A program made the translations under genes and the position numbers. Of a stretch of 64,000 nucleotides of DNA, positions 17,721 through 25,328 are shown piece by piece. The DNA is taken from positions 114,779 through 178,778 of the forward strand of contig NZ_JBHSJJ010000011.1 in assembly GCF_042652345.1 (NCBI RefSeq), given 5' to 3'. The first letter of the stretch is position 1. Every line of letters starts with the position of its first letter. Origin of the DNA: Negadavirga shengliensis (GTDB lineage: Bacteria > Bacteroidota > Bacteroidia > Cytophagales > Cyclobacteriaceae). A model generated the notes under the pieces. The model saw nothing but the letters and a program-made list of their open reading frames with translations. It did not search any database and was not told the origin of the DNA.

Positions 17721-18431
17721 TTAAGAAATTAATAACTTAATCCAACGCTTGAGCGGATGGATTTCCAACCGCTTGTTTAATATATCCAACTGTTTCCCAT
17801 AACTCTCCACCAACTTGCCAAGCAATTCGGGATGAACTAATGCCTTATGGGATACCGGAAACCGTTTGGAAAGCAAGTGTTCTTCCTTCACGACAAGAAA
17901 AATATTCTGTCGGTACCAGAAATCAACCCGGGAATCCTCCCAGATTAGTGGCCTTATTGGATCTAAAAAGACGTAACCGTGTTTTTGAAAGATTCTTGCC
18001 CAATATTCTGGCCATTGTTCATTGATATGATTTTGTCCACCTTGACCTGGAATAGCAGCGGAAAAAAGTATGATGTCCGAGTGCCTGCATATGCTATCCA
18101 CAAAAATATGTGCGGTATATTCATTAAGGTGTTCCGCAACTTCCAGGGATATGACCAGATCAAACTTTTTGTCAAGATCAAAAGACTTCTCCAGATCCAA
18201 AGCCTGAAACTCATTTTGGTCGATATATTTAGATAGCATCTCTCCATCCACATAATCCCCATCTATACCAAATACCTCCTGAACACCTTGATTCTTAAAC
18301 ACATGTAGCCAAGTTCCGATTCCACAACCGACATCCAGAACTGACTCCGGCTTATCAATTATGGAAAATAAAATCGGCAAAACCACCTCAGCCGCCTCAG
18401 TATTATGTACCAATTCCGAATACTTATACAT
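17721..18431 (-). CDS. Class I SAM-dependent methyltransferase (Methyltransf_23 type)
   Basis: 236 residues. VLDVGCGIGTWLHVF is a textbook motif I, FGIDGDYVD the strand-2 acidic motif, FDLVISLEVAEHLNE motif III, and ILFSAAIPGQGGQNHINEQW the later region shared with glycan methyltransferases. It overlaps the upstream GT2 gene by 8 bases. Its likely substrate is a sugar of the nascent chain or its terminus; the sequence does not show which. Confidence 0.85.
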   Translation of the reverse strand: MYKYSELVHNTEAAEVVLPILFSIIDKPESVLDVGCGIGTWLHVFKNQGVQEVFGIDGDYVDGEMLSKYIDQNEFQALDLEKSFDLDKKFDLVISLEVAEHLNEYTAHIFVDSICRHSDIILFSAAIPGQGGQNHINEQWPEYWARIFQKHGYVFLDPIRPLIWEDSRVDFWYRQNIFLVVKEEHLLSKRFPVSHKALVHPELLGKLVESYGKQLDILNKRLEIHPLKRWIKLLIS

Positions 18432-19281
18432 ATATTTTATTCCGAATCAACACATAAAGCATCCTTACACTATATTTTACTTTCCCCTCTCTCAATGCTA
18501 ATACAAAAATCTTGTACGACCATAAATTTACCAGTGACTTGAAATTACTTATATTAACCTTATAACTAACCAGGGAATCAATCAAACAATAACGATACCT
18601 CCAGTGTTCAAATGACACCTTCTTTTTCCTGAAAGTATCTAATACTGAATTATCCCTATCAAAATAAAGCATCAAATATTGATCTAAAACAACAAACCTC
18701 ATTCCCTGACAGAGCAGCCTAAAGTAAAATTCCTTTTCTTGTCCAACTTTCACCTTAGAATTAAAAAGCTTTTTACCAATCAGAAAAGTTCTTAAGAACA
18801 TTGGTCCAGCTGTGTGAAAATGAATATCTTTAACCAAATACTCCTCTATAACATTTTCAAAAAAAGGAATCCAATTTGTCTCAATTTCACTTCCGTTTTC
18901 AAATCTATACATTCGGGAAATAACAGCATCAACAGATCGATCCCTAAATGAAGAAATTTTGGTCTGTATAAAATCAGACTTCATCACATCATCACTGTCA
19001 AACCAATTTATATACTCACCTTCTGACAATTCAAAAGCATAATTCCTACAAACATTCCCCCCTTTTGGTAAATTATCAGGTCTTCGATAAATCTTAAACC
19101 GGGAATCCATTTCAGTATATTCTTGCAAAATCTCCCAGGAATTATCCGTGCTATGATCATCCACAATAATACATTCCCAATGCGGATAAGTCTGGGACAA
19201 TACAGACTCCAAAGTCTCCTGGAGATAAGGAGCCTTGTTGTAATTGGGGATAAGGATGGAAACTAAAGACGAGTTAGCCAT
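18424..19281 (-). CDS. Glycosyltransferase family 2 protein
   Basis: 285 residues. VSILIPNYNKAPYL, CIIVDDHSTDNS and FDSDD (95-98) define the GT-A core. GGNVCRNYAFELSEGEYINW lies just before the metal site. The C-terminal part is AT-rich in codon use and lacks a recognised domain. It overlaps both neighbours by 8 bases. Inverting transferase acting on the cytoplasmic face of the membrane; the sugar is unknown. Confidence 0.9.
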   Translation of the reverse strand: MANSSLVSILIPNYNKAPYLQETLESVLSQTYPHWECIIVDDHSTDNSWEILQEYTEMDSRFKIYRRPDNLPKGGNVCRNYAFELSEGEYINWFDSDDVMKSDFIQTKISSFRDRSVDAVISRMYRFENGSEIETNWIPFFENVIEEYLVKDIHFHTAGPMFLRTFLIGKKLFNSKVKVGQEKEFYFRLLCQGMRFVVLDQYLMLYFDRDNSVLDTFRKKKVSFEHWRYRYCLIDSLVSYKVNISNFKSLVNLWSYKIFVLALREGKVKYSVRMLYVLIRNKIYV

Positions 19282-19939
19282 TTTTCTTTAATACAATCGT
19301 GTAGCCCGTTTTGCTATAAATACCCAATCCTCTCTTTTTCAAACGGTAAAAACAACTCAAAAAAACTCTGACAAATATGTTTTTATCAAAGCTATAAAAC
19401 TCCAATTCTTTACTGGTATTCAAATACCTGAATTCCAATCTTTCTTTTTTGTAGTTGATGGAAACGGGAGACCTCGTCAAAGATTCAAGATGTATCCCAC
19501 ACAGATACTTTTCAAATACAAATGGCCTATACGGTTTAACATGGGACAGGTCATTGTAAAATCCAGACCACAACAATGGGGTAGAAATGACAAGATACCC
19601 ACCCGTTTTGAGAACTTTATCAACATTAACCAGAAAATCATACATGTCTTGTGGCTGTAGGTGTTCTACAACATGGCTGCAATGAATGACATCAAAAAAC
19701 TCATTTTCAAAAGGCAAAACCGGAAGCATCCCATGAAAAACATTTTTGTGATACTTCTTTAAGTATTCAACTGTTTTGATATTCCCATCGTATAGATAGA
19801 AATCATCCCTGTCGCAATATTTAGAAAAATCGCCATTCCCTGCACCTATGTCCAATACCTTACTATCATCTTTGATATAGTCAAGCGCAATCTGAAAAAA
19901 CGGCTCTCTCTTGTGGGTTACGTATTCCTTTTTAATCAT
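19274..19939 (-). CDS. Class I SAM-dependent methyltransferase (Methyltransf_11 type)
   Basis: 221 residues from the ATG at 19939, which overlaps the upstream exporter ATPase stop as ATGA; an ATG at 19951 would add four residues. VLDIGAGNGDFSKYC is motif I, FFDVIHCSHVVEHL motif III and LKTGGYLVISTPL the post-motif strand. The C-terminal region is variable. Its position immediately after the Wzt-like ATPase recalls exporters whose substrate chain end is methylated before export, but here this is only a contextual hint. Confidence 0.87.
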   Translation of the reverse strand: MIKKEYVTHKREPFFQIALDYIKDDSKVLDIGAGNGDFSKYCDRDDFYLYDGNIKTVEYLKKYHKNVFHGMLPVLPFENEFFDVIHCSHVVEHLQPQDMYDFLVNVDKVLKTGGYLVISTPLLWSGFYNDLSHVKPYRPFVFEKYLCGIHLESLTRSPVSINYKKERLEFRYLNTSKELEFYSFDKNIFVRVFLSCFYRLKKRGLGIYSKTGYTIVLKKNG

Positions 19940-21186
19940 ATTAATTCCCAATTTGCCTTTGAAATTACGGGATATCCATTATAAGTGCTTATCGGTCCAT
20001 TTTCACCTATAGCTCCTTCCTTTACTGAAAGTAAAACTTCCCCTTCAATAAAATCATACACCTGGCAGTTTGACCCAATCCAAACATTGCATTTATAATC
20101 CCCTTGAGACAAGGGTAATGAAGGTATTTCTAAGCTTAATTGATTTTCTCCTTCCTTAACCTGAAAATTATCCCCTGTATGTCCTGAATAAATTTGAAAC
20201 ACTGGCTGGAGATCAAGAGTTTTGAAGGTAAAAGAGAATTGAATGCTTGATTTAATAGTTGAAAAAATATTTGTCTTTACTTTAAATTGCTGGCCTGTTT
20301 CTACGGCTGATTCAATACTTAATTCTCTTAGGTATATTTCCTTCTCTGAGATTCTATTTTGAATAAAATTCCTTTTGTGCACACTCTCTATTCCGCTGGG
20401 TTTTCCTCTTAAATACAATTCAACTGTGGTCTTCGAATCCCCATTATAAGTCAGCTGCCCACCGGATAAGCAGATTACTCTATTACAGAGGTTTTTAACC
20501 GCCCCCATATTATGACTCACAAACAACACCGTCCTACCCTGGTTTTTACTGACATCCTCCATTTTGCCCAGGCATTTTTGCTGAAACTCATAATCCCCCA
20601 CGGCCAGGACTTCATCGATGATCAGGATTTCCGGTTCCAGGTGGGCCGCCACGGAAAAACCAAGCCGCACTTTCATCCCGGAAGAATAAAACTTCACGGG
20701 CGTATCGATAAATTTCTCCACCCCGGAAAAGTCAATGATCTCCTCCAGTTTCTGGTCGATTTCTTTCCTGGTCATCCCCAGGATGGTGCCGTTCATATAG
20801 ATATTTTCCCGGCCCGTCAGTTCCGGGTGAAAACCCGTGCCCACCTCCAGCAGGGACGCCACCCGCCCATGAAGCTCCACGCGTCCGGATGTAGGCTCAG
20901 TGATTTGAGAAAGAATTTTCAGCAAGGTCGATTTCCCCGCTCCGTTTTTCCCGATAATGCCCAGCACCTCTCCTTCCTTTACCTCAAAAGAAACATCCTT
21001 CAGGGCCCAGAAAACAGATTGGTCTTCTTCCCCAAACCGACTCAGCCTTCGCAAACGCTGAAAATTATCCCAAGGGGATTTGATGATATTCCCCAATTGT
21101 CCCGCCAGGGTTTTGGCTTGTTTTTCTTTTAGCCCCAAGCGGTAGCGTTTGGAGAGGTTTTCAACTTTGATTACTGGCTTGAGCAT
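19936..21186 (-). CDS. wzt: Polysaccharide ABC exporter ATPase (Wzt-like) with C-terminal carbohydrate-binding domain
   Basis: 416 residues. Walker A is GKNGAGKST (79-87), the signature region is YSSGMKVRLGF (168-178), Walker B IIDEVLAVGD (189-198) and the switch SHN at 224-226. ATPases of this type power export of complete O-antigen or teichoic-like chains through the partner permease. The ~170 residues beyond the nucleotide-binding domain fit the Wzt C-terminal domain, which in characterised systems binds the modified non-reducing end of the polymer. The permease gene lies 2.3 kb upstream, separated by a GT-like and an FkbM gene. Well conserved and apparently functional. Confidence 0.93.
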   Translation of the reverse strand: MLKPVIKVENLSKRYRLGLKEKQAKTLAGQLGNIIKSPWDNFQRLRRLSRFGEEDQSVFWALKDVSFEVKEGEVLGIIGKNGAGKSTLLKILSQITEPTSGRVELHGRVASLLEVGTGFHPELTGRENIYMNGTILGMTRKEIDQKLEEIIDFSGVEKFIDTPVKFYSSGMKVRLGFSVAAHLEPEILIIDEVLAVGDYEFQQKCLGKMEDVSKNQGRTVLFVSHNMGAVKNLCNRVICLSGGQLTYNGDSKTTVELYLRGKPSGIESVHKRNFIQNRISEKEIYLRELSIESAVETGQQFKVKTNIFSTIKSSIQFSFTFKTLDLQPVFQIYSGHTGDNFQVKEGENQLSLEIPSLPLSQGDYKCNVWIGSNCQVYDFIEGEVLLSVKEGAIGENGPISTYNGYPVISKANWELI

Positions 21187-21250
21187 TTAATACATTTTTA
21201 CTTTGTCAAATGCGCCCTGATCGAGGACATTCCAAAACAAAACTCTAGTT

Positions 21251-21985
21251 TTATATAGTTTGATTGTGGATCCATTTTTTCATTCTCAAAAACATTGAAT
21301 ATTTTATTCTTTTTTGAGGTGAAAACTTAATAATTTTCCCGTTGGTCCCATTGACACCCGAATAATAAGGATATGATCTCCAAAAACTAAATCTTCCTCC
21401 TTTAGATAAAAAAAAATGCACACTCATTGCATAAACCTTTTCCAAATATACTCCTTGTTTCTCATTTAGCATTATTTCCGCCGTGGGAAGCAAGTAGTTA
21501 AAATAAAAGTGTTTGGATACGAACATTATTCTGGTATCTGCCCATGAAAATCTTCTAGTAAGATTGCAAATAACCACTTCTGAATTTGTCCAATTCGAAG
21601 GAGGTACATTTTTGAAATTTTCGATGATATACCGGCCGGAAATTTTAATAAAGAATTCCTTTTCTTTTATGACTTTCGATTTAGATATAGCATAAGTAAT
21701 TATTTCAATCTCTCCGTGACCTTTGCCCTTTATACTTTCTTGACTTTCAAAAGTGAGATACTCATGTCCTTCGTTTTCATTTAATTCATTTGCGATAGAT
21801 TTTGATATAAAATTGGAATTATCAATAAACACTATTGGCAAGTTGAATCTTTTGTAAAATTTAACACTTTCTAAATATTGTATTTCTCTTTCTTGGGAAG
21901 ATCTTACAGCAACAAAGTCGAAGTCCCCAGGAGAAATTGTAGCAGTTAATAGAATACAGAAACTTACTTTATGATTTTTTATCAC
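21251..21985 (-). CDS. Putative glycosyltransferase-like protein (KISGRY type)
   Basis: 244 residues, AT-rich. FCILLTATISPGDF at the start and KEFFIKISGRYIIENF in the middle resemble a small group of Bacteroidota and Proteobacteria proteins found in O-antigen loci and thought to be GT-A-like transferases. There is no DXD where a GT2 would have one; the ISGRY motif is at about residues 114-118. Its 17-base overlap with the upstream FkbM gene and the 64-base gap before wzt place it in the operon. The family assignment is tentative. Confidence 0.5.
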   Translation of the reverse strand: MIKNHKVSFCILLTATISPGDFDFVAVRSSQEREIQYLESVKFYKRFNLPIVFIDNSNFISKSIANELNENEGHEYLTFESQESIKGKGHGEIEIITYAISKSKVIKEKEFFIKISGRYIIENFKNVPPSNWTNSEVVICNLTRRFSWADTRIMFVSKHFYFNYLLPTAEIMLNEKQGVYLEKVYAMSVHFFLSKGGRFSFWRSYPYYSGVNGTNGKIIKFSPQKRIKYSMFLRMKKWIHNQTI

Positions 21986-22859
21986 GATTTTCGGGTTTAT
22001 AGGCCTTTAGTACACCTTTTCTAAAGAACGGTTTCCTAATTTTCTTATCATAATGAAATAACATTACCCCTGGGGTAAAACTTGTTTCAAAACCTAGATT
22101 TTTAAAAAAAATTTCAAATTCAACAGCGTCATCTTGATTATGATAAGTACAAATAGCTATTTTTAATCCAACAGCTGATCTTAAAATATTACACATTCCT
22201 TTTAAAACTTCTCTCTCGAATCCATCTACATCTATTTTAAAAAATAAATTGTTTTTTACTTCACCTACTATACTATCTATTTTAACGGTACTTTTGTCAT
22301 TTTTATCACCTGCCTTCTTATTTATTATTTCTACTTTGTCACCATAGTTTTCAAACGTTTTGCTCAGAGGACTAATCCACTGGGTATTGCTTTCAAACAA
22401 AAAAATTTTATCGCATCTGTCAACAACTTCCAACGAAAAATTCCCGTCTGCAGCCCCTATATCAAACACAGTTTCATCCTGGTCAACATTAAATTCTTCG
22501 TCTATGTATCTATGAGGCGAATTAAAATCTTGCTCTATTAAAATTGTGTTCATATAAGATTTTAAGTAATCTTCTGATTTTCCACTTAAAAGAAATAAAT
22601 TCTTCCCTCTGTATTTCGTGTACGGCAACCCATTCTCCCAAAAAAATTGAATATTTGACCTGACATAATTTAACGAAAAAGAATAAGGAAATACGCAAAG
22701 TCCGTTCTCGGTAATATATTCAATCTCTCTGCTATATTCTTTCCCTTGCTCAGATTTATAAAATTCCAATATAGAATGGAGTAATCTTTTATATCTTTTT
22801 TTCTTCCTAAAATTATAAATTTTAACTCTGATATTATAAAGAAACATAAAATAAATCAT
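21969..22859 (-). CDS. FkbM family methyltransferase
   Basis: 296 residues. VFDIGAADGNFSLEVV is the SAM motif I, IFLFESNTQW strand 2, and FFKIDVDGFEREVLKG the hallmark IDVDG(F/A)E motif of FkbM-type O-methyltransferases, which often methylate sugar hydroxyls. The N-terminal 95 residues are basic and lack a recognised domain. Strongly AT-rich, like the other genes of the 10-23 kb block. It is the first gene after the repeat-filled gap below the permease, so it may have its own promoter; none could be picked out. Confidence 0.87.
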   Translation of the reverse strand: MIYFMFLYNIRVKIYNFRKKKRYKRLLHSILEFYKSEQGKEYSREIEYITENGLCVFPYSFSLNYVRSNIQFFWENGLPYTKYRGKNLFLLSGKSEDYLKSYMNTILIEQDFNSPHRYIDEEFNVDQDETVFDIGAADGNFSLEVVDRCDKIFLFESNTQWISPLSKTFENYGDKVEIINKKAGDKNDKSTVKIDSIVGEVKNNLFFKIDVDGFEREVLKGMCNILRSAVGLKIAICTYHNQDDAVEFEIFFKNLGFETSFTPGVMLFHYDKKIRKPFFRKGVLKAYKPENRDKKS

Positions 22860-23536
22860 ACAGTTTCACCTGGTGTCCAAATAGTTTTCTGCTTTGATTA
22901 CAGATTTGGTCATATACAATCAAATCGCCCCGCTGGGGCTCTGGTCTCCAATAAACCGATAATTTTCTGCCATCAAAATGCACATCCGGTGTTATCATCC
23001 GATGCTACAATCATAACACACCTACCGTGCTGGGGCTTCAGAGAAGCCTTTTGATTGTAATAAAACCGGATCGAACCACACCCGGAGTCCCCCACAGGCG
23101 GGGCGTTTTGATCTCGTCGTACGGAGATATATTACCCTTTTTTGGAAGAAAGCATGTTGATCAGTTTTGTTTCTTTTTCCACTGGTCTGTGTCTTCACAG
23201 ACCAGTACCGTGTCCCCACAGATCTGTACCCTACCGAAATGAGTGGCCTGTGGAGACACAAGCCACGGTGATAGAGAAGCTCCGTAGTGCATACCCCCTA
23301 AAGGGGAGTTTTGTATAGTGGACAGATATAATCTGACTATACCTGGATGATTTCCTTTCAATGATTATTCCGGCTTTATCTCAAATAGATGATACCTTGT
23401 TCCACATGATCTACGTACGCCCCCTCCTTCAGGAGGGGGATGGGGGAAGGTCACGCCACATCTGCAAATATCCTTTCCATCCTCCGTCCCGATTGATTAA
23501 AAAAAATAGATAATCGGGACCGCCTCATGGTTGAAA
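22860..23536. other. Gene-free region with REPs, hairpins and a duplicated gene tail
   Basis: No gene is supported here. It holds two family B palindromes (23181-23206 and 23244-23265), a perfect 9-bp hairpin CCCCCTCCTTCAGGAGGGGG (23421-23440), a 9-bp inverted repeat GTCCCGATT/AATCGGGAC (23486-23494 and 23512-23520), and a GC-rich GCCCCGCTGGGGC palindrome near 22930. At 23452-23480 lies a near copy of the last bases of the permease gene. Confidence 0.8.
23181..23265. repeat. Family B REP palindromes upstream of the FkbM gene
   Basis: 23184-23203 is GGTCTGTGTCTTCACAGACC, inside a longer 13-bp-arm palindrome at 23181-23206. A second, diverged copy, TGGCCTGTGGAGACAC..., occupies 23244-23265. 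They share the CTGTG...CACAG core with the RAYT-flanking copies about 16 kb away, so the family is scattered within the locus. Confidence 0.82.
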
Positions 23537-24361
23537 TCACGCCACATCCGCGAATATCCTTTCCATTCGGCGGAAATACAGCATCCCGAACACGAATACC
23601 AAAACCGCCACTATGCTCCCCGGCCAGATCCATTCCCAAGGCATGGGCCGGTCAAGGAAGGCCGCGCGAAAGCCTTCTATCACCCCTACCATCGGATTCA
23701 GGATATAAAAAGGCCGGTAAACCTCCGGAACGGCGGTGGTACTGTACACCACCGGGGCGGCATACAACAGGATCTGCACCACAAAGGTCAGGGCATGCTT
23801 TACGTCCCGGTACTTGACCGCCATGGCCGACAGCACCATGCCTATCCCCAGGGAACACATCAGCAACTGGACAATCAACAGCGGCAAAACCAATAGGCCC
23901 CATCCAGGACTGATCCGGAAATAACCCATCAGCCCAACCACCACGACAAAGGCAATGATAAAATCCAACAGTTTCGAAAGGATCGAAGACAACGGCAGCA
24001 CCATACGGGGAAAATATACCTTGGTGATCATATTGGCGTTCTGTATCAGGCTGTTGGCCGACTCGGTGAGGGTTCCGGAAAAATAATTCCAGGGCCAGAG
24101 GGCCAGGTAGGAAAACAGGATATAAGGCATGCCATCCGAATCCACCTTGGCCAGTCCCCCAAACACGATGGTGAAGACAATGGTGGTGAACAGGGGCTGG
24201 ATGATCGCCCAGGAGACCCCCAAAATGCTCTGCGCATACCGGGCCTTGATCCCTCTCAGGGTCAGGAAGTACAGAAGGTCTTTGTACCGCCAAAGCTCCT
24301 CAAAGTCCACCAGCTGCCACCCCGACTTGGGTTCAATGATTTTGGTTGGTTTGGTTGTCAT
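23537..24361 (-). CDS. wzm: Polysaccharide ABC exporter permease (Wzm-like)
   Basis: 274 residues from the ATG at 24361, whose N terminus (TTKPTKIIEPKSGWQLVDF) is typical of the family; an upstream ATG at 24469 would add 36 residues made largely of Asn, Asp and His encoded by family C repeats. WRYKDLLYFLTLRGIKARY is the cytoplasmic N-terminal amphipathic region. Six hydrophobic segments follow, then GMLYFRRMERIFADVA at the end. It is the partner of the Wzt-like ATPase and would export a complete undecaprenyl-linked polymer. The last about 28 bases are duplicated 85 bases downstream of the stop. Confidence 0.92.
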   Translation of the reverse strand: MTTKPTKIIEPKSGWQLVDFEELWRYKDLLYFLTLRGIKARYAQSILGVSWAIIQPLFTTIVFTIVFGGLAKVDSDGMPYILFSYLALWPWNYFSGTLTESANSLIQNANMITKVYFPRMVLPLSSILSKLLDFIIAFVVVVGLMGYFRISPGWGLLVLPLLIVQLLMCSLGIGMVLSAMAVKYRDVKHALTFVVQILLYAAPVVYSTTAVPEVYRPFYILNPMVGVIEGFRAAFLDRPMPWEWIWPGSIVAVLVFVFGMLYFRRMERIFADVA

Positions 24362-24420
24362 TGTGGAAATGTTGTCGGGGTTGTCATTGTTGTCGTGGTT
24401 GTCGTGGTTGGAGGGGGGAA
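24345..24420. repeat. Family C GTTGTC short repeats (copy 2)
   Basis: Imperfect 9-base units of the form GGTTGTCRTT/GGTTGTCGTGG overlap the permease start and run upstream. In the open frame above the start they read HDNHDNNDNPDN. The same unit is found at 6680-6765 and 25278-25322. Confidence 0.72.
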
Positions 24421-24533
24421 ACGACGACGACTGATTGTGAAACACAGAACGGGATAGGGTCTTTAGCAATGTCTTCTGAAATGTAATAAAGGTATATTTT
24501 TTGAGGGATACAGTTGTTTTCTTCCACCCTTTT

Positions 24534-24911
24534 TCAGACTGGAAGGATATCCAGGCCCTTTATTCTTTTAAAATGCTTCTCGTTCAGTGTAAGCAGAGGT
24601 AAATCATTCGCCAGACTGGTAGCCGCTATAAAAATGTCCCTGAATTCTATCAGTTTGTTTCTTTTCTTCAAATCGTGATAAATTTTTGCTGCCTCGGAAG
24701 CTACTTCAGCTGAAAAAGGCAAAACAATAAGGTCTTCCGTGATTATCTTGACGTCATTCTTTTTTTCATCAGTTGTAGCCCCCATCAATAATTCGTACAT
24801 TGTAACAGCAGACAAGAATAACTGAGTTTGATCAAAATATTTATAAAGCAATGTCGAGGTCTTTTTTCTCGCCCGAAGGTGTTCGATAAATATGCTTGTA
24901 TCCGCTACCAT
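24534..24911 (-). CDS. vapC: PIN domain toxin, VapC family
   Basis: 125 residues, the usual VapC length. Acidic residues expected of the PIN ribonuclease are in place: D4 in VADTSIF, E40 in MYELLMG, D92 in FRDIFIAA and D103 in ANDLPLLT. VapC toxins cut RNA, often tRNA, and are held inactive by an antitoxin encoded just upstream. The gene overlaps the small upstream gene by 7 bases, the classical arrangement. It sits in the middle of the polysaccharide locus between the exporter permease and a membrane protein gene. Catalytic set complete. Confidence 0.88.
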   Translation of the reverse strand: MVADTSIFIEHLRARKKTSTLLYKYFDQTQLFLSAVTMYELLMGATTDEKKNDVKIITEDLIVLPFSAEVASEAAKIYHDLKKRNKLIEFRDIFIAATSLANDLPLLTLNEKHFKRIKGLDILPV

Positions 24912-25120
24912 TCCTGAGGAGTAAGTCCACCAAATGATTTTTTAGCTTCGTCAAAGCTTTCCAGATCCTTTTCTGTCCATATCGAAACACCCTTCAGTTT
25001 ATTTTTATCGGCTCTAAGCTTTGATTTTTCATAGGGTTGTGAAGACACACCGAGTTCTTTAAGGATTTGTTTAACCAAATCTATTTTTCCAGAAGGTATA
25101 TTGATGATCAGTTTTTCCAT
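24905..25120 (-). CDS. Antitoxin-like partner of VapC
   Basis: 71 residues, MEKLIINIPSGKIDLVKQIL..., acidic, with a short N-terminal beta strand followed by a helix, as in antitoxins of VapBC-like pairs; the C terminus (SFGGLTPQEW) is a motif seen in Bacteroidota antitoxins next to PIN toxins. It overlaps the toxin gene by 7 bases and is translated first. The fold type (ribbon-helix-helix or other) cannot be fixed from this sequence. Confidence 0.72.
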   Translation of the reverse strand: MEKLIINIPSGKIDLVKQILKELGVSSQPYEKSKLRADKNKLKGVSIWTEKDLESFDEAKKSFGGLTPQEW

Positions 25121-25277
25121 ATCCGTTTTTACTTCGTTACATAATATTAACCAAAATTATAAAAATAACGTGCAACTCAAAGGTCTTTCTTTATCACCTA
25201 AAAGCCAGCTGATAAACTTCAAAATCAAGGTAACTCTTCATAAAAAAAGGAATTTATAAAACCTAAAATACAACTAA

Positions 25278-25322
25278 CCCTTTAACCACGACAACAATGA
25301 CAACCACGACAACCCTCACAAC
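25278..25322. repeat. Family C short repeats (copy 3, inverted)
   Basis: Units CCACGACAAC, AATGACAAC and CCACGACAAC on the plus strand are the reverse complement of the GTTGTC units at the two other sites. They sit just after the stop of the membrane-protein gene on the minus strand. Confidence 0.65.
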
Positions 25323-25328
25323 ATCTCC

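Noticed and set aside
24362..24469. Native 36-residue N-terminal extension of the exporter permease
   Set aside because: It encodes mostly Asn, Asp and His from family C repeats; the conserved N terminus starts at the ATG at 24361.
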